Shown in pieces: positions 54,378 through 64,000 of a DNA stretch of 64,000 bases. The notes under the pieces were generated by a model. The model did not search any database, was not told the DNA's origin, and saw only the letters and a list, made by a program, of their open reading frames with translations. The translations under genes were made by a program, and so were the position numbers. Every line of letters begins with the position of its first letter. The first letter of the stretch is position 1. This stretch comes from Mycolicibacterium anyangense (GTDB taxonomy: Bacteria; Actinomycetota; Actinomycetes; Mycobacteriales; Mycobacteriaceae). The stretch is taken from contig NZ_AP022620.1 of NCBI RefSeq assembly GCF_010731855.1, positions 930,001-994,000 on the forward strand, given 5' to 3'.

Positions 54378-54923
54378 ATGAGTCTCGACAGCCAGACCTA
54401 CACCTCTGAGTCTTCGCCGTCGGAGTCCGCGCCCGCCGCTCAGCCTGCGGGCAAGTCCGGTGCCACCCACGCGAAGAAGAAGCGCGGCGGCGTGACCGGC
54501 GTTCTCCGCAAGGTCTGGCTGCCGGTGGTCATCTTGCTGGTCGTCGCGGTGGCCGGTTTTGCCGTCTACCGCCTGCACGGTGTGTTCGGCAAAACCGAAC
54601 TGACCCGCCCCGGCAGCGGCCTGGCCAACGACACCAAGCCGTTCAACCCGAAGACCGTGGTCTACGAGATCGACGGGCCGCCGGGAACCGTGGCCACCAT
54701 CAACTACCTTGACCTCGACGCCACCCCGCAGATCGCCCGCGATGTCACGTTGCCGTGGTCGATCACCCTGACCACCACCGCGCCAGCCGCCTCGGCCAAT
54801 ATCGTGGCCCAGGGCGACAGTGACACCATCAGCTGCCGTATCACCGTCAACGGTGAACTCAAGGACCAGAAGACCTCGACGGGCGTGAACGCCCAGACCT
54901 TCTGCCTGGTCAAGTCCGCATGA
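54378..54923 (+). CDS. mmpS: MmpS-family accessory protein
   Basis: 181 residues. A Lys/Arg-rich N-terminus leads to one membrane helix (about 48–67). The outer beta domain has [27 protein letters not shown] and a Cys pair ([15 protein letters not shown]), typical of MmpS. MmpS works with an MmpL pump in moving lipids or siderophores. Its stop overlaps the mmpL start (ATGA). The 149-bp gap before it (54229–54377) has a TAGGAT -10 candidate at 54281 and the CTAAC/GTTAG pair around 54296–54322. Confidence 0.93.
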   Translation: MSLDSQTYTSESSPSESAPAAQPAGKSGATHAKKKRGGVTGVLRKVWLPVVILLVVAVAGFAVYRLHGVFGKTELTRPGSGLANDTKPFNPKTVVYEIDGPPGTVATINYLDLDATPQIARDVTLPWSITLTTTAPAASANIVAQGDSDTISCRITVNGELKDQKTSTGVNAQTFCLVKSA

Positions 54924-57811
54924 TCACCCTGAACAAAGACGAGCGACCGCAGGCCGACGAACACGGTAAACGCCCGCACATCGCCCAGTGGATTCGCTGG
55001 CTGGCGGTGCCGATCATCCTGGGCTGGCTGGCGCTGACCGTCATCACCAACGTCGTGGTGCCGCAGATCGAGATCGTCGGTCAAGAGCAGTCGGTGCCGA
55101 TGGCGGCGCCCGACGCGCCGTCGACGATCGCGATGAACACGATCGGCAAGACCTTCCAGGAGTTCAACTCCAACACCTCGGTGATGATCGTGCTCGAGGG
55201 TGACCAACCGCTGGGCCCACCCGCGCACAAGTACTACGACGAGATCATCAGCAAGCTCAACGCCGACAAGAAGCACGTCGAGCACGTTCAGGACTTCTGG
55301 AGTGATCCGCTGACCGCCGCGGGCTCGCAGAGCGAGGACGGCAAGTCCGCCTACGTCCAGGTTTATCTCGCCGGCAACATGGGTGAGGGGCTGGCCAACG
55401 AGTCGGTCGAGGCGGCCAAGGCGATCGTGGCCAGTGTCCCGGCGCCGCCGGGGGTCAAGGCCTACGTCACCGGACCGTCGGCGCTGATCGCCGACACCCA
55501 CATCGCCGGTGACCGCAGCCTGCAGCTCATCACCCTGCTGACCTTCGGTGTCATCACCGTGATGCTGCTGTTCGTCTACCGCTCCGTTGGTGCCGTGCTG
55601 CTCGCCATGTTCATGGTGTTCCTTCAGCTCGCCGCAGCCCGCGGTGTGGTGGCCTTCCTCGGCCACCACCACCTGATCGGGCTGTCCACGTTCGCGGTCA
55701 ACCTGTTGACCATGCTGGCCATCGCCGCGGGCACCGACTACGTGATCTTCCTCTTCGGGCGCTACCAGGAGGCCCGGTCGAAAGGTGAGGACAGAGAGTC
55801 CGCCTACTACGACATGTTCCACGGGACCGCGCACGTCATCCTGGGATCGGGTCTGACCATCGCCGGAGCCATGCTGTGTCTGCATTTCACCCGCAGCCCG
55901 ATGTTCAATTCGATGGGCATACCCCTGTTCATCGGCATGCTCGTCGTCGTCGCGGCGGCTATGACACTGGGCCCTTCGGTGGTCACCGTTGCCACCCGGT
56001 TCGGCCGGCTGGAACCCAGACGTGCTTCGCGGGAACGGTTTTGGCGGCGAATCGGTACCACCGTCGTCCGCTGGCCCGGGGCCATCCTGGTGGGCACCAC
56101 CGCGCTGTGCCTGGTCGGGCTGCTCGCCCTGCCTGGCTATCGCACCGACTACAACGACCGGCATTACCTGCCGCCGGATATCCCGGCCAGCGAGGGCTTC
56201 GCCGCCGCTGAGCGGCACTTCCCGGCGGCGCGGCTGAGCCCCGAGCTGCTGATGCTGGTCAGTGATCACGACTTGCGAAACTCGGCCGACTTCTTGGTGA
56301 TCGACCGGGTAGCCAAGGCCATGTTCCACACTCCGGGCATCGGTCGGGTGCAGACGATCACCCGACCGCTGGGGTCGCCGATCGAGCACAGCTCGATTCC
56401 GTTCCTGCTCGGCATGCAGGGCACGACGCAGACGATGAACCAGTCGTACCTCGACGACCGCATGAAGGACATGCTGAAGATGGGTGACGACATGAACGTC
56501 TCCATCGCCACCATGCAGCAGATGTACGACCTGATGGGGGAACTGAACGCCACCACCCACAGCATGGTCGGCAAGATGGACCTCACCCTGGCCGACATCC
56601 AGACGCTGCGTAACCACATCTCCGACTTCGACGACTTCTTCCGCCCGATCCGCAACTACCTGTACTGGGAACCGCACTGCTTCGACATCCCGCTGTGCTG
56701 GTCGATGCGCTCAGTGTTCGACACCCTTGACGGCATCGACACGATGACCGACGACTTCCAGAACCTGGTGCCCAACCTGCACCAGCTCGATCTGTTGACC
56801 GCGCAGATGCGCACGCTGATGCCGCCGATGATCGAGACGATGAAGTCGATGCGGACCATGCAGCTGACCATGCAGAGCACGCAGTCCGGCATGTACGACC
56901 AGATGGCCGCGCAGCAGGAGAACCAGAGTGCGATGGGCAAGGCCTTCGACGAGGCCAAGAACGACGACTCGTTCTATCTGCCGCCCGAGGCCTTCGACAA
57001 CCCGGACTTCAAGCGCGGCATGAAGATGTTCCTCTCGCCGGACGGACATGCGGTGCGGTTCATCATTTCCCACGAGGGTGATCCGATGTCGCCGGAAGGC
57101 CTCAGCCACGTCGATCCGATCAAGAATGCGGCGTTCGAGGCGATCAAGGGCACTCCGCTGGAAGGTTCCAAGATCTACCTGGCTGGCACCGCCGCCAGCT
57201 ACAAGGACATGCAGGACAGCGCGAACTACGACCTGATGATCGCGGGCATCGCCGCGCTGTGCCTGATATTCATCATCATGCTGATCATCACCCGGGCGGT
57301 GGTGGCCGCCGCGGCGATCGTGGGCACCGTCGTATTGTCGCTGGGCACTTCGTTCGGTCTGTCAGTTCTGGTGTGGCAGGACCTGATCGGCCGTCCACTG
57401 CACTGGATGGTGCTGGTGATGGCGGTCATCATCCTGCTGGCGGTGGGTTCGGACTACAACCTGCTGTTGGTGGCCCGGCTCAAGGAAGAAGTGGGTGCGG
57501 GCATCAACACCGGCATCATCCGGGCCATGGGCGGCAGTGGCTCGGTGGTGACCTCGGCGGGATTGGTCTTTGCGGTGACGATGGCGGCGATGGCGTTCAG
57601 TGAGCTGACCATCCTCGCCCAGGTCGGCACCACCATCGGTATGGGCCTGCTCGTCGATACCCTGGTGATCCGCTCATTCATGACTCCGTCGATCGCCGCA
57701 CTGCTGGGCCGCTGGTTCTGGTGGCCGCAGCGGGTCCGGCCGCGACCGGTTCCTGAGCCGTGGCCGCAGCCGAAAACTGCTCCGGCGCAAACGGTTTCGG
57801 CCGATAACTAG
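54920..57811 (+). CDS. mmpL: MmpL-family RND lipid transporter
   Basis: 963 residues, about 12 membrane helices. The two proton-relay segments are [18 protein letters not shown] and [16 protein letters not shown]. The second periplasmic domain has a long Met-rich, helical stretch with [20 protein letters not shown], suggesting a coiled coil as in MmpL-type proteins. It starts inside the mmpS stop. Family members export glycolipids, lipids or siderophores across the inner membrane. The cargo here is not known; the preceding acyltransferase gene hints at an acylated lipid. Confidence 0.94.
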   Translation: MITLNKDERPQADEHGKRPHIAQWIRWLAVPIILGWLALTVITNVVVPQIEIVGQEQSVPMAAPDAPSTIAMNTIGKTFQEFNSNTSVMIVLEGDQPLGPPAHKYYDEIISKLNADKKHVEHVQDFWSDPLTAAGSQSEDGKSAYVQVYLAGNMGEGLANESVEAAKAIVASVPAPPGVKAYVTGPSALIADTHIAGDRSLQLITLLTFGVITVMLLFVYRSVGAVLLAMFMVFLQLAAARGVVAFLGHHHLIGLSTFAVNLLTMLAIAAGTDYVIFLFGRYQEARSKGEDRESAYYDMFHGTAHVILGSGLTIAGAMLCLHFTRSPMFNSMGIPLFIGMLVVVAAAMTLGPSVVTVATRFGRLEPRRASRERFWRRIGTTVVRWPGAILVGTTALCLVGLLALPGYRTDYNDRHYLPPDIPASEGFAAAERHFPAARLSPELLMLVSDHDLRNSADFLVIDRVAKAMFHTPGIGRVQTITRPLGSPIEHSSIPFLLGMQGTTQTMNQSYLDDRMKDMLKMGDDMNVSIATMQQMYDLMGELNATTHSMVGKMDLTLADIQTLRNHISDFDDFFRPIRNYLYWEPHCFDIPLCWSMRSVFDTLDGIDTMTDDFQNLVPNLHQLDLLTAQMRTLMPPMIETMKSMRTMQLTMQSTQSGMYDQMAAQQENQSAMGKAFDEAKNDDSFYLPPEAFDNPDFKRGMKMFLSPDGHAVRFIISHEGDPMSPEGLSHVDPIKNAAFEAIKGTPLEGSKIYLAGTAASYKDMQDSANYDLMIAGIAALCLIFIIMLIITRAVVAAAAIVGTVVLSLGTSFGLSVLVWQDLIGRPLHWMVLVMAVIILLAVGSDYNLLLVARLKEEVGAGINTGIIRAMGGSGSVVTSAGLVFAVTMAAMAFSELTILAQVGTTIGMGLLVDTLVIRSFMTPSIAALLGRWFWWPQRVRPRPVPEPWPQPKTAPAQTVSADN

Positions 57812-57821
57812 TCGGGGACGC

Positions 57822-58112
57822 TCACTTCATCGCGTTGTGGGCGCCGTCGATGCAGCCGCGCTCGAACCGCGCGTCGTGCGTCGCGGCCTGCTGGTGGCAG
57901 TAGGCGCTGATCGACTCCTCGTGGGCCTGATAGCCGCCCTGGTGGACCCACCGCTGGCCGTCGCTGTAACCGGCCCAGTACGACGAATCCTTGCGATCCG
58001 AGGTCAGCATGAACAGCACGGCGAGCACGGCGAACACCACGAGGACCAGTGTGGTGACGAACCACCGCCTGGCCAGCCACGGCCGCAGCCACTGCGGCAC
58101 AAAGCGAGTCAC
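57822..58112 (-). CDS. small membrane protein
   Basis: 96 residues from GTG 58112. One membrane helix (about 20–37) is followed by a Trp/Tyr-rich outer part (SSYWAGYSDGQRWVHQGGY) with two Cys (SAYCHQQ, RGCIDG). No named family is recognised. It lies 10 bases from the convergent mmpL stop and is divergent from the DUF389 gene. Confidence 0.65.
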   Translation of the reverse strand: MTRFVPQWLRPWLARRWFVTTLVLVVFAVLAVLFMLTSDRKDSSYWAGYSDGQRWVHQGGYQAHEESISAYCHQQAATHDARFERGCIDGAHNAMK

Positions 58113-58153
58113 GGCGACAATTGTTCCACCCGTGGCGAAGTAGTCTCGCGGTT

Positions 58154-59074
58154 GTGCTGCATCTGCGCGTGATCGCGCCGGTCGAACGCTCCGACGAGGT
58201 GGTCGGCGTGCTGCGTCGCCATGTCGGTGTCACTCACGTGGTCGTGCATCGCGGCGCCGCGTTGGAGCCCACCGGCGACGAGATCACCGCCGACATCGCC
58301 AGGGAAAGTGCCAACGAGATCGTCGACGACCTCAAGGCTCTGGGCCTTCAGGACCGTGGCGCCATCACCCTCGACGTTGTCGACACCGTTTTGTCGACCG
58401 CGGCCTACCGGGCCGAGAAGCGAGCCGACGGCGATCCCGGCGACGCCATCGTGTGGGAGGAGCTGGCCGCCCGCACCCGCGAGGAGTCCACCCTCAACGT
58501 CACCTTCCTGATGTTCCTCTGTCTGGCATGCATGATCGCCGCGGTCGGCGTCGTCACCGACTCACCGGTGACCGTCGTCGGCGCGATGGTGGTGGGGCCT
58601 GAATTCGGCCCGCTGGCCGCGCTGGCCGTCGCCCTGGTGCGCCGCCGGATGGACCTGGCCCGGCGCGCCTCGATCGCGCTGGTGGTGGGCTTCCCGGTCG
58701 CCATGGCCGTGACCGCCGCCTTCGTGCTCGGCGGCGAGGCGCTGGGCTGGATCCAGCTGCAGAGCACCCGCCAGCTCAACGAGGTCGACTTCATCTTCCA
58801 GGTCGGCCCGCTGTCCTTCGTGGTGGCGCTGCTCGCCGGTGCGGCCGGAATGCTCTCGCTGGTATCGGCGAAGTCCGCCGCGCTGGTCGGGGTGTTCATC
58901 TCGGTGACCACCGTCCCGGCTGCCGGTTTCGCCGTCGTCGCGGCATCGGTGGGGGACTGGGACATCGCCGTGAAGTCTGCTGCTCAGCTGTTGGTGAACC
59001 TGCTCGGCATCACGCTGGCCGGCGTGCTCGTCCTCGCGGTGCGACGTCGGCGCGAAACGCGCCACCTCGCCTGA
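58154..59074 (+). CDS. DUF389 family membrane protein
   Basis: 306 residues from GTG 58154. The N-terminal soluble domain (about 1–110) has LHLRVIAPVERSDEVV. The membrane domain has at least six helices with VVGAMVVGPEFGPLAALAVALV, the DUF389 signature region. Function of the family is uncertain. It is divergent from the small membrane protein and is followed by a Pro-rich protein gene 38 bases away. Confidence 0.85.
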   Translation: MLHLRVIAPVERSDEVVGVLRRHVGVTHVVVHRGAALEPTGDEITADIARESANEIVDDLKALGLQDRGAITLDVVDTVLSTAAYRAEKRADGDPGDAIVWEELAARTREESTLNVTFLMFLCLACMIAAVGVVTDSPVTVVGAMVVGPEFGPLAALAVALVRRRMDLARRASIALVVGFPVAMAVTAAFVLGGEALGWIQLQSTRQLNEVDFIFQVGPLSFVVALLAGAAGMLSLVSAKSAALVGVFISVTTVPAAGFAVVAASVGDWDIAVKSAAQLLVNLLGITLAGVLVLAVRRRRETRHLA

Positions 59075-59112
59075 GTCGGGACTTGCAGAAACACCGGCTA
59101 GTGTCCTCCACC

Positions 59113-59613
59113 ATGGGGGTTACCGGAGATCTCGCGAAACTGAAAGAGCGGCTTTCGGTCCGCGGGGTGGTGATGTCGATACTCAGCCTGATCGTCGCCG
59201 GCTTGGCGATCGCGACGCTGCGTTACACCCCCAGCGTTCCCGACGTCGGATCGGTGGCACCTGAGCCAAGCACCACCACGGCACCTGCCGTTTTTACGGT
59301 GCCCACGCCGGTACCCGTCGCGCCGTCCATCCCAGCGCCGCTTCCGGTGCCCCTCCCGTCTGCCGCGCCAGCGCCAGTCCCGGCGCCTGCGCGGCCCAGC
59401 GCCACCGTCCATCCAGCGCCGGCTCCGACCTACATCCCGACCTATATTCCGACACAGAACCCCGTTGCCGCACCGACAACGAGCACGGCTCCGACGACGA
59501 GCACCAGTGCGCCACCGGCGCCCAGCAACTCGTTCACCCGCTCGCAGGGCAACAATCCCACTGAGCTGCCGAACGGCGGGCGGCGGTTCGGGACGGTACA
59601 GCAGCAGGGCTGA
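59113..59613 (+). CDS. Pro/Ala/Thr-rich membrane-anchored protein
   Basis: 166 residues from ATG 59113; TTG 59083 is an alternative start. One helix (about 22–37) is followed by a long low-complexity tail of Pro, Ala, Thr, Ser and Val, including a PTYIP repeat and a TTSTAPTTSTS stretch. The tail may span the cell wall. No catalytic domain is seen and the function is unknown. Confidence 0.7.
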   Translation: MGVTGDLAKLKERLSVRGVVMSILSLIVAGLAIATLRYTPSVPDVGSVAPEPSTTTAPAVFTVPTPVPVAPSIPAPLPVPLPSAAPAPVPAPARPSATVHPAPAPTYIPTYIPTQNPVAAPTTSTAPTTSTSAPPAPSNSFTRSQGNNPTELPNGGRRFGTVQQQG

Positions 59614-59694
59614 CCGTACCCGTCGGTGCTCGTGGTCGGAGCGTCGCGGCGGAGGCCGACTCACCGTGTGCCCTGCACGTCCGGGAGCCATGTG

Positions 59695-62600
59695 ATGGGA
59701 TTGCGGCCTATGGGCATCAAAGTGGCGCTCGAGCATCGGACGAGTTACACCTTCGATCGGCTGGTCGAGGTGTACCCGCACGTGGTCCGGCTGCGGCCGG
59801 CCCCGCATTGCCGGACGCCCATCGAGGCCTATTCGCTGGACGTCGAGCCGGCCGACCACTTCATCAACTGGCAGCAGGACGCATTCGGCAATTTCCTGGG
59901 CCGCTTGGTCTTTCCCAGCCGCACCCGGGAGCTGACCATCACTGTGGGGCTGATCGCCGACCTCAAGGTGATCAACCCGTTCGACTTCTTCATCGAAGAC
60001 TGGGCCGAGACCTACCCGTTCACCTACCCCAAGGCACTCAAGGACGACCTGGAGCCCTATCTGCGACCCGTCGACGAAGGGGACGAGGGCTCAGGTCCCG
60101 GCGATCTGGTGACCTCGTGGGTGCGCGACTTCTCGGTACCCCCCGGCACCCGCACCATCGACTTCCTGGTCGCCCTGAACCGGGCAGTGAACGCCGACGT
60201 CGGCTACAGCGTGCGGATGGAGCCGGGCGTACAGACCCCCGACCACACGCTGCGCAGCGCCATCGGATCCTGCCGCGACTCGGCCTGGCTGCTGGTGTCC
60301 ATCCTGCGTCAACTCGGCCTGGCCGCCCGGTTCGTCTCCGGCTACCTGGTCCAGCTGTCGTCGGACATCGAGGCCCTGGACGGACCGTCGGGTCCGGAGG
60401 CCGACTTCACCGACCTGCACGCCTGGACCGAGGTCTACATTCCCGGGGCCGGCTGGATCGGCATGGACCCCACTTCCGGGCTGTTCGCCGGCGAGGGGCA
60501 CATCCCGCTGGCGGCCACCCCGCACCCGTCGTCGGCGGCGCCGATCACCGGCGCCACCGGAATCGCCGAGACCACGCTGGAATTTTCCAACACCGTCACC
60601 CGCGTACACGAGGACCCGCGCGTCACGCTGCCCTACACCGACGCGGCCTGGGCAGCCATCACCGATCTGGGAGCGCGCGTCGATCAGCGGCTGGCCGCTG
60701 GTGACGTGCGGCTGACCATGGGCGGCGAACCCACGTTCGTCTCGATCGACGACCAGGTCGCCCCTGAATGGACCACTGCCGCCGACGGCCCGCAGAAGCG
60801 CGAGCGTGCCTCGGCGCTGGCCGCCCGGCTCAAAGCGGTCTGGGCACCGCAGGGCCTGGTGCAGCGCAGCCAGGGCAAGTGGTATCCGGGAGAACCATTG
60901 CCGCGCTGGCAGATCGGGCTGTACTGGCGCCGCGACGGTCAGCCGCTGTGGAACGATCCCGCGTTGCTGGCCGACCCCTGGGGGCAGGACCGTTCCGAGA
61001 CCGACCCTGAGGCCGCCCAGCAGCTGCTGGCGGGAGTGGCGACCGGCCTGGGACTGCCCCTCAGCCAGGTGCGCGCGGCGTACGAGGACCCGCTGAGCCG
61101 GCTGGCCGCCGAGGTGCGACTGCCGGCCGGTGCGGCCGTGGAGGCCGACGACGACCTGGCCGACGACGCACCCGAGGCCCGGGCGGCACTGCTGGCCCGC
61201 CTCGAAGAATCGGTGACCGAGCCGGCGGCCTACGTGCTTCCCGTGCATCGGCGCGAGGATGACTCCGCCTGGGCAAGCGCGGACTGGCGGCTGCGCCGCG
61301 GCCGCATCGTGCTGCTCGAAGGCGATTCACCGGCCGGGTTGCGACTGCCGCTGAACTCGATCAGCTGGCTTCCGCCGCGCACGTCGTTCCATGACGATCC
61401 GATCGCCAGCGGATCCGTCGAGCTGCCGGTGGACCCGGAAGGCCTCGACGCGGTACTCGAGGACCCCGAAACGGCGCCGACCACCGCTATGGTGGCCGAG
61501 GTCCGCGACGGGGTGCTGTACGTCTTCATGCCGCCTACCGACAAGCTCGAGCACTTCGTCGACCTGATCGCGCGGGTGGAATCGGCCGCGGCCAAGGTCG
61601 GATGCGCGCTGGTGGTCGAGGGCTACGGCCCGCCATCGGATGCTCGGCTGGAATCCATGTCGATCACCCCCGACCCGGGCGTCATCGAAGTCAACGTGGC
61701 ACCCTCGGTCAGCTTCACCGACCAGCGCCAGCAGCTGGAGACGCTGTACGAAGAGGCGCGGCTGGCTCGACTCTCCACGGAGTCCTTCGACGTCGACGGC
61801 ACCCACGGTGGTACCGGCGGCGGCAACCACATCACCCTCGGGGGCATCACCCCGGCCGATTCCCCGCTGCTGCGCCGGCCCGACCTGCTGGTCTCGCTGC
61901 TGACCTACTGGCAGCGTCACCCCGCGCTGTCCTACCTGTTCGCCGGACGGTTCATCGGCACCACCTCGCAGGCGCCCCGCGTCGACGAGGGCCGCTCCGA
62001 GGCGCTCTACGAACTGGAGATCGCGTTCTCCGAGATCGCCCGGCTCACGGCGTCGGGTGCACCTGCTGCCTGGATCACCGACCGGGCCCTGCGCCACCTG
62101 CTCACCGATATCACCGGCAACACCCACCGCGCCGAGTTCTGCATCGACAAGCTCTACAGCCCGGACAGCTCGCGCGGGCGGCTGGGCATCCTGGAGCTAC
62201 GCGGCTTCGAGATGCCGCCGCACTTCCAGATGGCGATGGTCCAGTCGCTGCTGGTGCGGTCCTTGGTGGCGTGGTTCTGGGACGAGCCGCTGCGGGCCCC
62301 GCTGATCCGGCACGATCTCAACCTGCACGGCCGATACCTATTGCCGCACTTCATCATTCACGATATCGCCGATGTGTGCGCCGACCTGCGGGCGCACGGT
62401 ATCGACTTCGATACCAGCTGGCTGGATCCCTTCACCGAATTTCGGTTCCCGCGCATCGGCACGGCTGTCTTCGACCATGTCGAGATCGAACTGCGCGGTG
62501 CGATCGAGCCCTGGAACACCCTGGGCGAGGAGTCCACCGGCAGCGGCACCGCCCGCTACGTCGACTCCTCGGTGGAACGCATCCAGGTCCGCACCATCGG

Positions 62601-63024
62601 AGCCGACCGTCAGCGCCACATCGTCACCTGCAACGGCTACCCGATCCCGATGCTGGCCACCGACAATCCCGACGTCCAGGTCGGCGGGGTGCGTTACCGC
62701 GCCTGGCAGCCGCCGAGTGCACTGCACCCGACGATCACCGTGGACGGTCCGCTGCGCTTCGAGCTGGTGGACGTCGCCACCGGAACGTCCCGGGGTGGCT
62801 GCACGTATCACGTGTCCCACCCCGGCGGCCGGGCCTATGACAACCCGCCGGTCAACGCCGTGGAGGCCGAGTCGCGGCGCGGCCGCCGGTTCGAGGCCAC
62901 CGGATTCACGCCCGGCAAGGTCGACGTGGCCGATATCCGCGAGAAGCAGGCACGCCAGTCCATCGACGTCGGCGCGCCGGGAATCCTCGACTTGCGCCGG
63001 GTACGTACCGTGCTGCAGAACTGA
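59695..63024 (+). CDS. transglutaminase-like + DUF2126 protein (Rv2566 type)
   Basis: 1109 residues from ATG 59695, with GGGAG eight bases upstream; ATG 59710 (MGIKVALEH) is also possible. The N-terminal bacterial transglutaminase-like domain has Cys193 (GSCRDSAWLL), His242 (DLHAWTEVYI) and Asp258 (IGMDPTSG), so the catalytic triad is complete. The C-terminal two-thirds is DUF2126, with LTMGGEPTFVS near its start and the conserved GGNHITLGG and LRGFEMPPHFQMAM. Active papain-like chemistry plus a predicted ligase-type domain suggests peptide cleavage or ligation. It pairs with the ATP-grasp gene that follows. Confidence 0.9.
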   Translation: MGLRPMGIKVALEHRTSYTFDRLVEVYPHVVRLRPAPHCRTPIEAYSLDVEPADHFINWQQDAFGNFLGRLVFPSRTRELTITVGLIADLKVINPFDFFIEDWAETYPFTYPKALKDDLEPYLRPVDEGDEGSGPGDLVTSWVRDFSVPPGTRTIDFLVALNRAVNADVGYSVRMEPGVQTPDHTLRSAIGSCRDSAWLLVSILRQLGLAARFVSGYLVQLSSDIEALDGPSGPEADFTDLHAWTEVYIPGAGWIGMDPTSGLFAGEGHIPLAATPHPSSAAPITGATGIAETTLEFSNTVTRVHEDPRVTLPYTDAAWAAITDLGARVDQRLAAGDVRLTMGGEPTFVSIDDQVAPEWTTAADGPQKRERASALAARLKAVWAPQGLVQRSQGKWYPGEPLPRWQIGLYWRRDGQPLWNDPALLADPWGQDRSETDPEAAQQLLAGVATGLGLPLSQVRAAYEDPLSRLAAEVRLPAGAAVEADDDLADDAPEARAALLARLEESVTEPAAYVLPVHRREDDSAWASADWRLRRGRIVLLEGDSPAGLRLPLNSISWLPPRTSFHDDPIASGSVELPVDPEGLDAVLEDPETAPTTAMVAEVRDGVLYVFMPPTDKLEHFVDLIARVESAAAKVGCALVVEGYGPPSDARLESMSITPDPGVIEVNVAPSVSFTDQRQQLETLYEEARLARLSTESFDVDGTHGGTGGGNHITLGGITPADSPLLRRPDLLVSLLTYWQRHPALSYLFAGRFIGTTSQAPRVDEGRSEALYELEIAFSEIARLTASGAPAAWITDRALRHLLTDITGNTHRAEFCIDKLYSPDSSRGRLGILELRGFEMPPHFQMAMVQSLLVRSLVAWFWDEPLRAPLIRHDLNLHGRYLLPHFIIHDIADVCADLRAHGIDFDTSWLDPFTEFRFPRIGTAVFDHVEIELRGAIEPWNTLGEESTGSGTARYVDSSVERIQVRTIGADRQRHIVTCNGYPIPMLATDNPDVQVGGVRYRAWQPPSALHPTITVDGPLRFELVDVATGTSRGGCTYHVSHPGGRAYDNPPVNAVEAESRRGRRFEATGFTPGKVDVADIREKQARQSIDVGAPGILDLRRVRTVLQN

Positions 63025-63114
63025 TGGGGTCGCCGACCCGGGCGCTGCCCGGGCCGGAGCCAACCGTAGGTTTGCAGGAGTCACTGGAACGGGTTGAATC
63101 AGGAGGTGGGGCCG

Positions 63115-64000
63115 TTGTCGTTGTCGGCTGCCGGCTCTGACCTCAGCCGGCCCAGCCATGACCCGGACCGCCTTCTGGCCGGGTACCGGGCCGGCCGAGC
63201 CCAGGAACCGTTGTTCGACCTGCGCGAGGGCGGATCGGGATCCTTTGGCGACACCGGATACGACGAATTCGTCGACGCGACGGGCGCCATCCGGCCCTCG
63301 TGGCAGGAACTGGGCGATCTCATCGGGGAACGCGGGCGCCCGGGTCTGGACCGGCTGCGCGGCGTGGTGCGCGGCCTCGTCGACAACGACGGCATCACCT
63401 ACATCGAGATCGACCGGCACGGCGAAGCCGTCACCAACGGGCAGGGCATCTCGATGCCGGGCCCGTGGCACCTCGACGGCATCCCGCTGCTGGTCTCGGC
63501 GGCCGACTGGGATGTCCTGGAAGCCGGCGTGGTGCAGCGCTCCCGGTTGCTCGACGCGGTGCTCTCCGACCTCTACGGCCCGCGCCGGGCACTGACCAGC
63601 GGCATCCTGCCCCCGCAGCTGCTGTTCGCCCACCCCGGCTACCTGCGGGCCGCCCGCGGAATAGAGAACCCCGGCCGGCATCAGCTGTTCCTGCACGGCT
63701 GCGACCTGAGCCGGGCGGCCGACGGGCGGTTCCTGGTCAACGCGGACTGGACGCAGGCGCCGTCGGGGGCGGGCTACGCGGTCGCCGACCGCCGGGTGGT
63801 CGCCCACGCCATCCCCGACGTCTATGAGCGCATCGGCCCGCGGCCGGTCTCACCCTTTGCTCAGGCGCTGCGCCTGGCCCTGATCGATGCCGCCCCCGAG
63901 GCGGCTGAGGATCCGGTGGTGGTGGTGCTCTCACCCGGCATCCACTCCGAGACCGCGTTCGACCAGGCCTACCTGGCCTCGGTCCTGGGCTTCCCGCTGG
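63115..64000 (+). CDS. circularly permuted ATP-grasp protein (Rv2567 type), 3' end outside window
   Basis: About 295 residues are visible and the frame is still open at the window end. TTG 63115 is chosen as start because GGAGG lies eight bases upstream; GTG 63106 overlaps the ribosome site. The sequence has LREGGSGSFGDTGYDEFVDATGAIRP near the start, then GPWHLDGIPLLVSAADW and ILPPQLLFAHPGYLRAARG. These are typical of the circularly permuted ATP-grasp proteins of the Rv2567 group. They are predicted to form amide or peptide bonds. The usual alpha-E helical domain would lie beyond the edge. Confidence 0.85.
   Translation, partial: MSLSAAGSDLSRPSHDPDRLLAGYRAGRAQEPLFDLREGGSGSFGDTGYDEFVDATGAIRPSWQELGDLIGERGRPGLDRLRGVVRGLVDNDGITYIEIDRHGEAVTNGQGISMPGPWHLDGIPLLVSAADWDVLEAGVVQRSRLLDAVLSDLYGPRRALTSGILPPQLLFAHPGYLRAARGIENPGRHQLFLHGCDLSRAADGRFLVNADWTQAPSGAGYAVADRRVVAHAIPDVYERIGPRPVSPFAQALRLALIDAAPEAAEDPVVVVLSPGIHSETAFDQAYLASVLGFPL

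Noticed and set aside
54704..56677. A 657-residue open frame antisense to mmpS/mmpL
   Set aside because: His/Asp/Arg-rich low-information sequence, a typical shadow of a high-GC gene. MmpL is clear on the plus strand.
62338..63807. A 489-residue open frame antisense to the DUF2126 and ATP-grasp genes
   Set aside because: No domains, and it covers the conserved ends of two recognised genes on the plus strand.
1..64000. tRNA genes, CRISPR arrays, insertion sequences, prophage
   Set aside because: No cloverleaf-type GGTTCGAATCC segment in the right setting, no regularly spaced repeats, no transposase or integrase and no flanking direct repeats were seen.

Overview
The window is high-GC actinobacterial DNA and almost certainly comes from a fast-growing Mycobacterium (Mycolicibacterium). 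The order yebC–ruvCAB, car/fadD9–gabT, yajC–secD–secF–lipoprotein–apt–rel, ppiB–MBL hydrolase–hisS, haloalkane dehalogenase, Rv2578c-type radical SAM protein, zinc metallopeptidase, aspS, and finally the Rv2566/Rv2567 pair is the M. tuberculosis Rv2603c–Rv2567 block in the same relative order, expanded with extra accessory genes. GTG starts, 4-base stop/start overlaps, TANNNT -10 boxes, MmpS/MmpL proteins and F420-type proteins all fit a mycobacterium. No tRNA, rRNA, CRISPR array or insertion sequence was seen.

Layout. Bases 1–6008: a MarR regulator cut by the window edge, a DUF5313-like membrane protein, yebC, a small membrane protein, an MFS transporter, and the ruvC-ruvA-ruvB Holliday-junction operon behind a LexA box and a RecA-NDp-like promoter, then a DUF1304 protein. 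Bases 6012–15291: a membrane diguanylate cyclase, a three-domain carboxylic acid reductase, a small membrane protein, an aldehyde dehydrogenase/GABA transaminase pair and a nitroreductase. Bases 15440–24294: the Sec accessory genes yajC-secD-secF, an orphan peptide-type binding lipoprotein, apt, the bifunctional (p)ppGpp enzyme rel, and a short-chain dehydrogenase. Bases 24304–30244: a small secreted protein, two tandem membrane-anchored cyclophilins, an MBL hydrolase, hisS, a YbjN-like protein and a DUF2330 protein.

Bases 30470–32007: a decayed ABC-ATPase 3' end, then a divergent SDR/MarR pair separated by a perfect 19-bp inverted repeat. Bases 32136–36888: a complete urea-type ABC transporter operon (urtABCDE). 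Bases 37095–41950: a small secreted protein, a four-gene tetR–haloalkane dehalogenase–glutamylcyclotransferase-like–GNAT operon, a membrane protein and a GAF-EAL protein. Bases 42008–43024: a radical SAM protein with a perfect mycobacterial LexA box, a probably leaderless promoter and a C-terminal QLSLF that matches the beta-clamp-binding pentapeptide. Bases 43050–54228: regulators, a metallopeptidase, a type-B esterase, a SRPBCC protein, aspS, an F420-type protein, a flavoprotein, a thiolase–DUF302 operon divergent from an HxlR regulator, and an HxxxDG acyltransferase-like protein. Bases 54378–57811: mmpS-mmpL. Bases 57822–64000: small membrane proteins, a DUF389 protein, and a transglutaminase-DUF2126 protein followed by an ATP-grasp-type protein cut by the right edge.

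The strongest leads are: (1) the LexA-controlled radical SAM protein with a sliding-clamp-like tail; (2) the transglutaminase/DUF2126 plus ATP-grasp pair as a peptide-ligation/cleavage module; (3) several strong inverted repeats that read as operators or as bidirectional terminators; (4) the acyltransferase–mmpS–mmpL neighbourhood.
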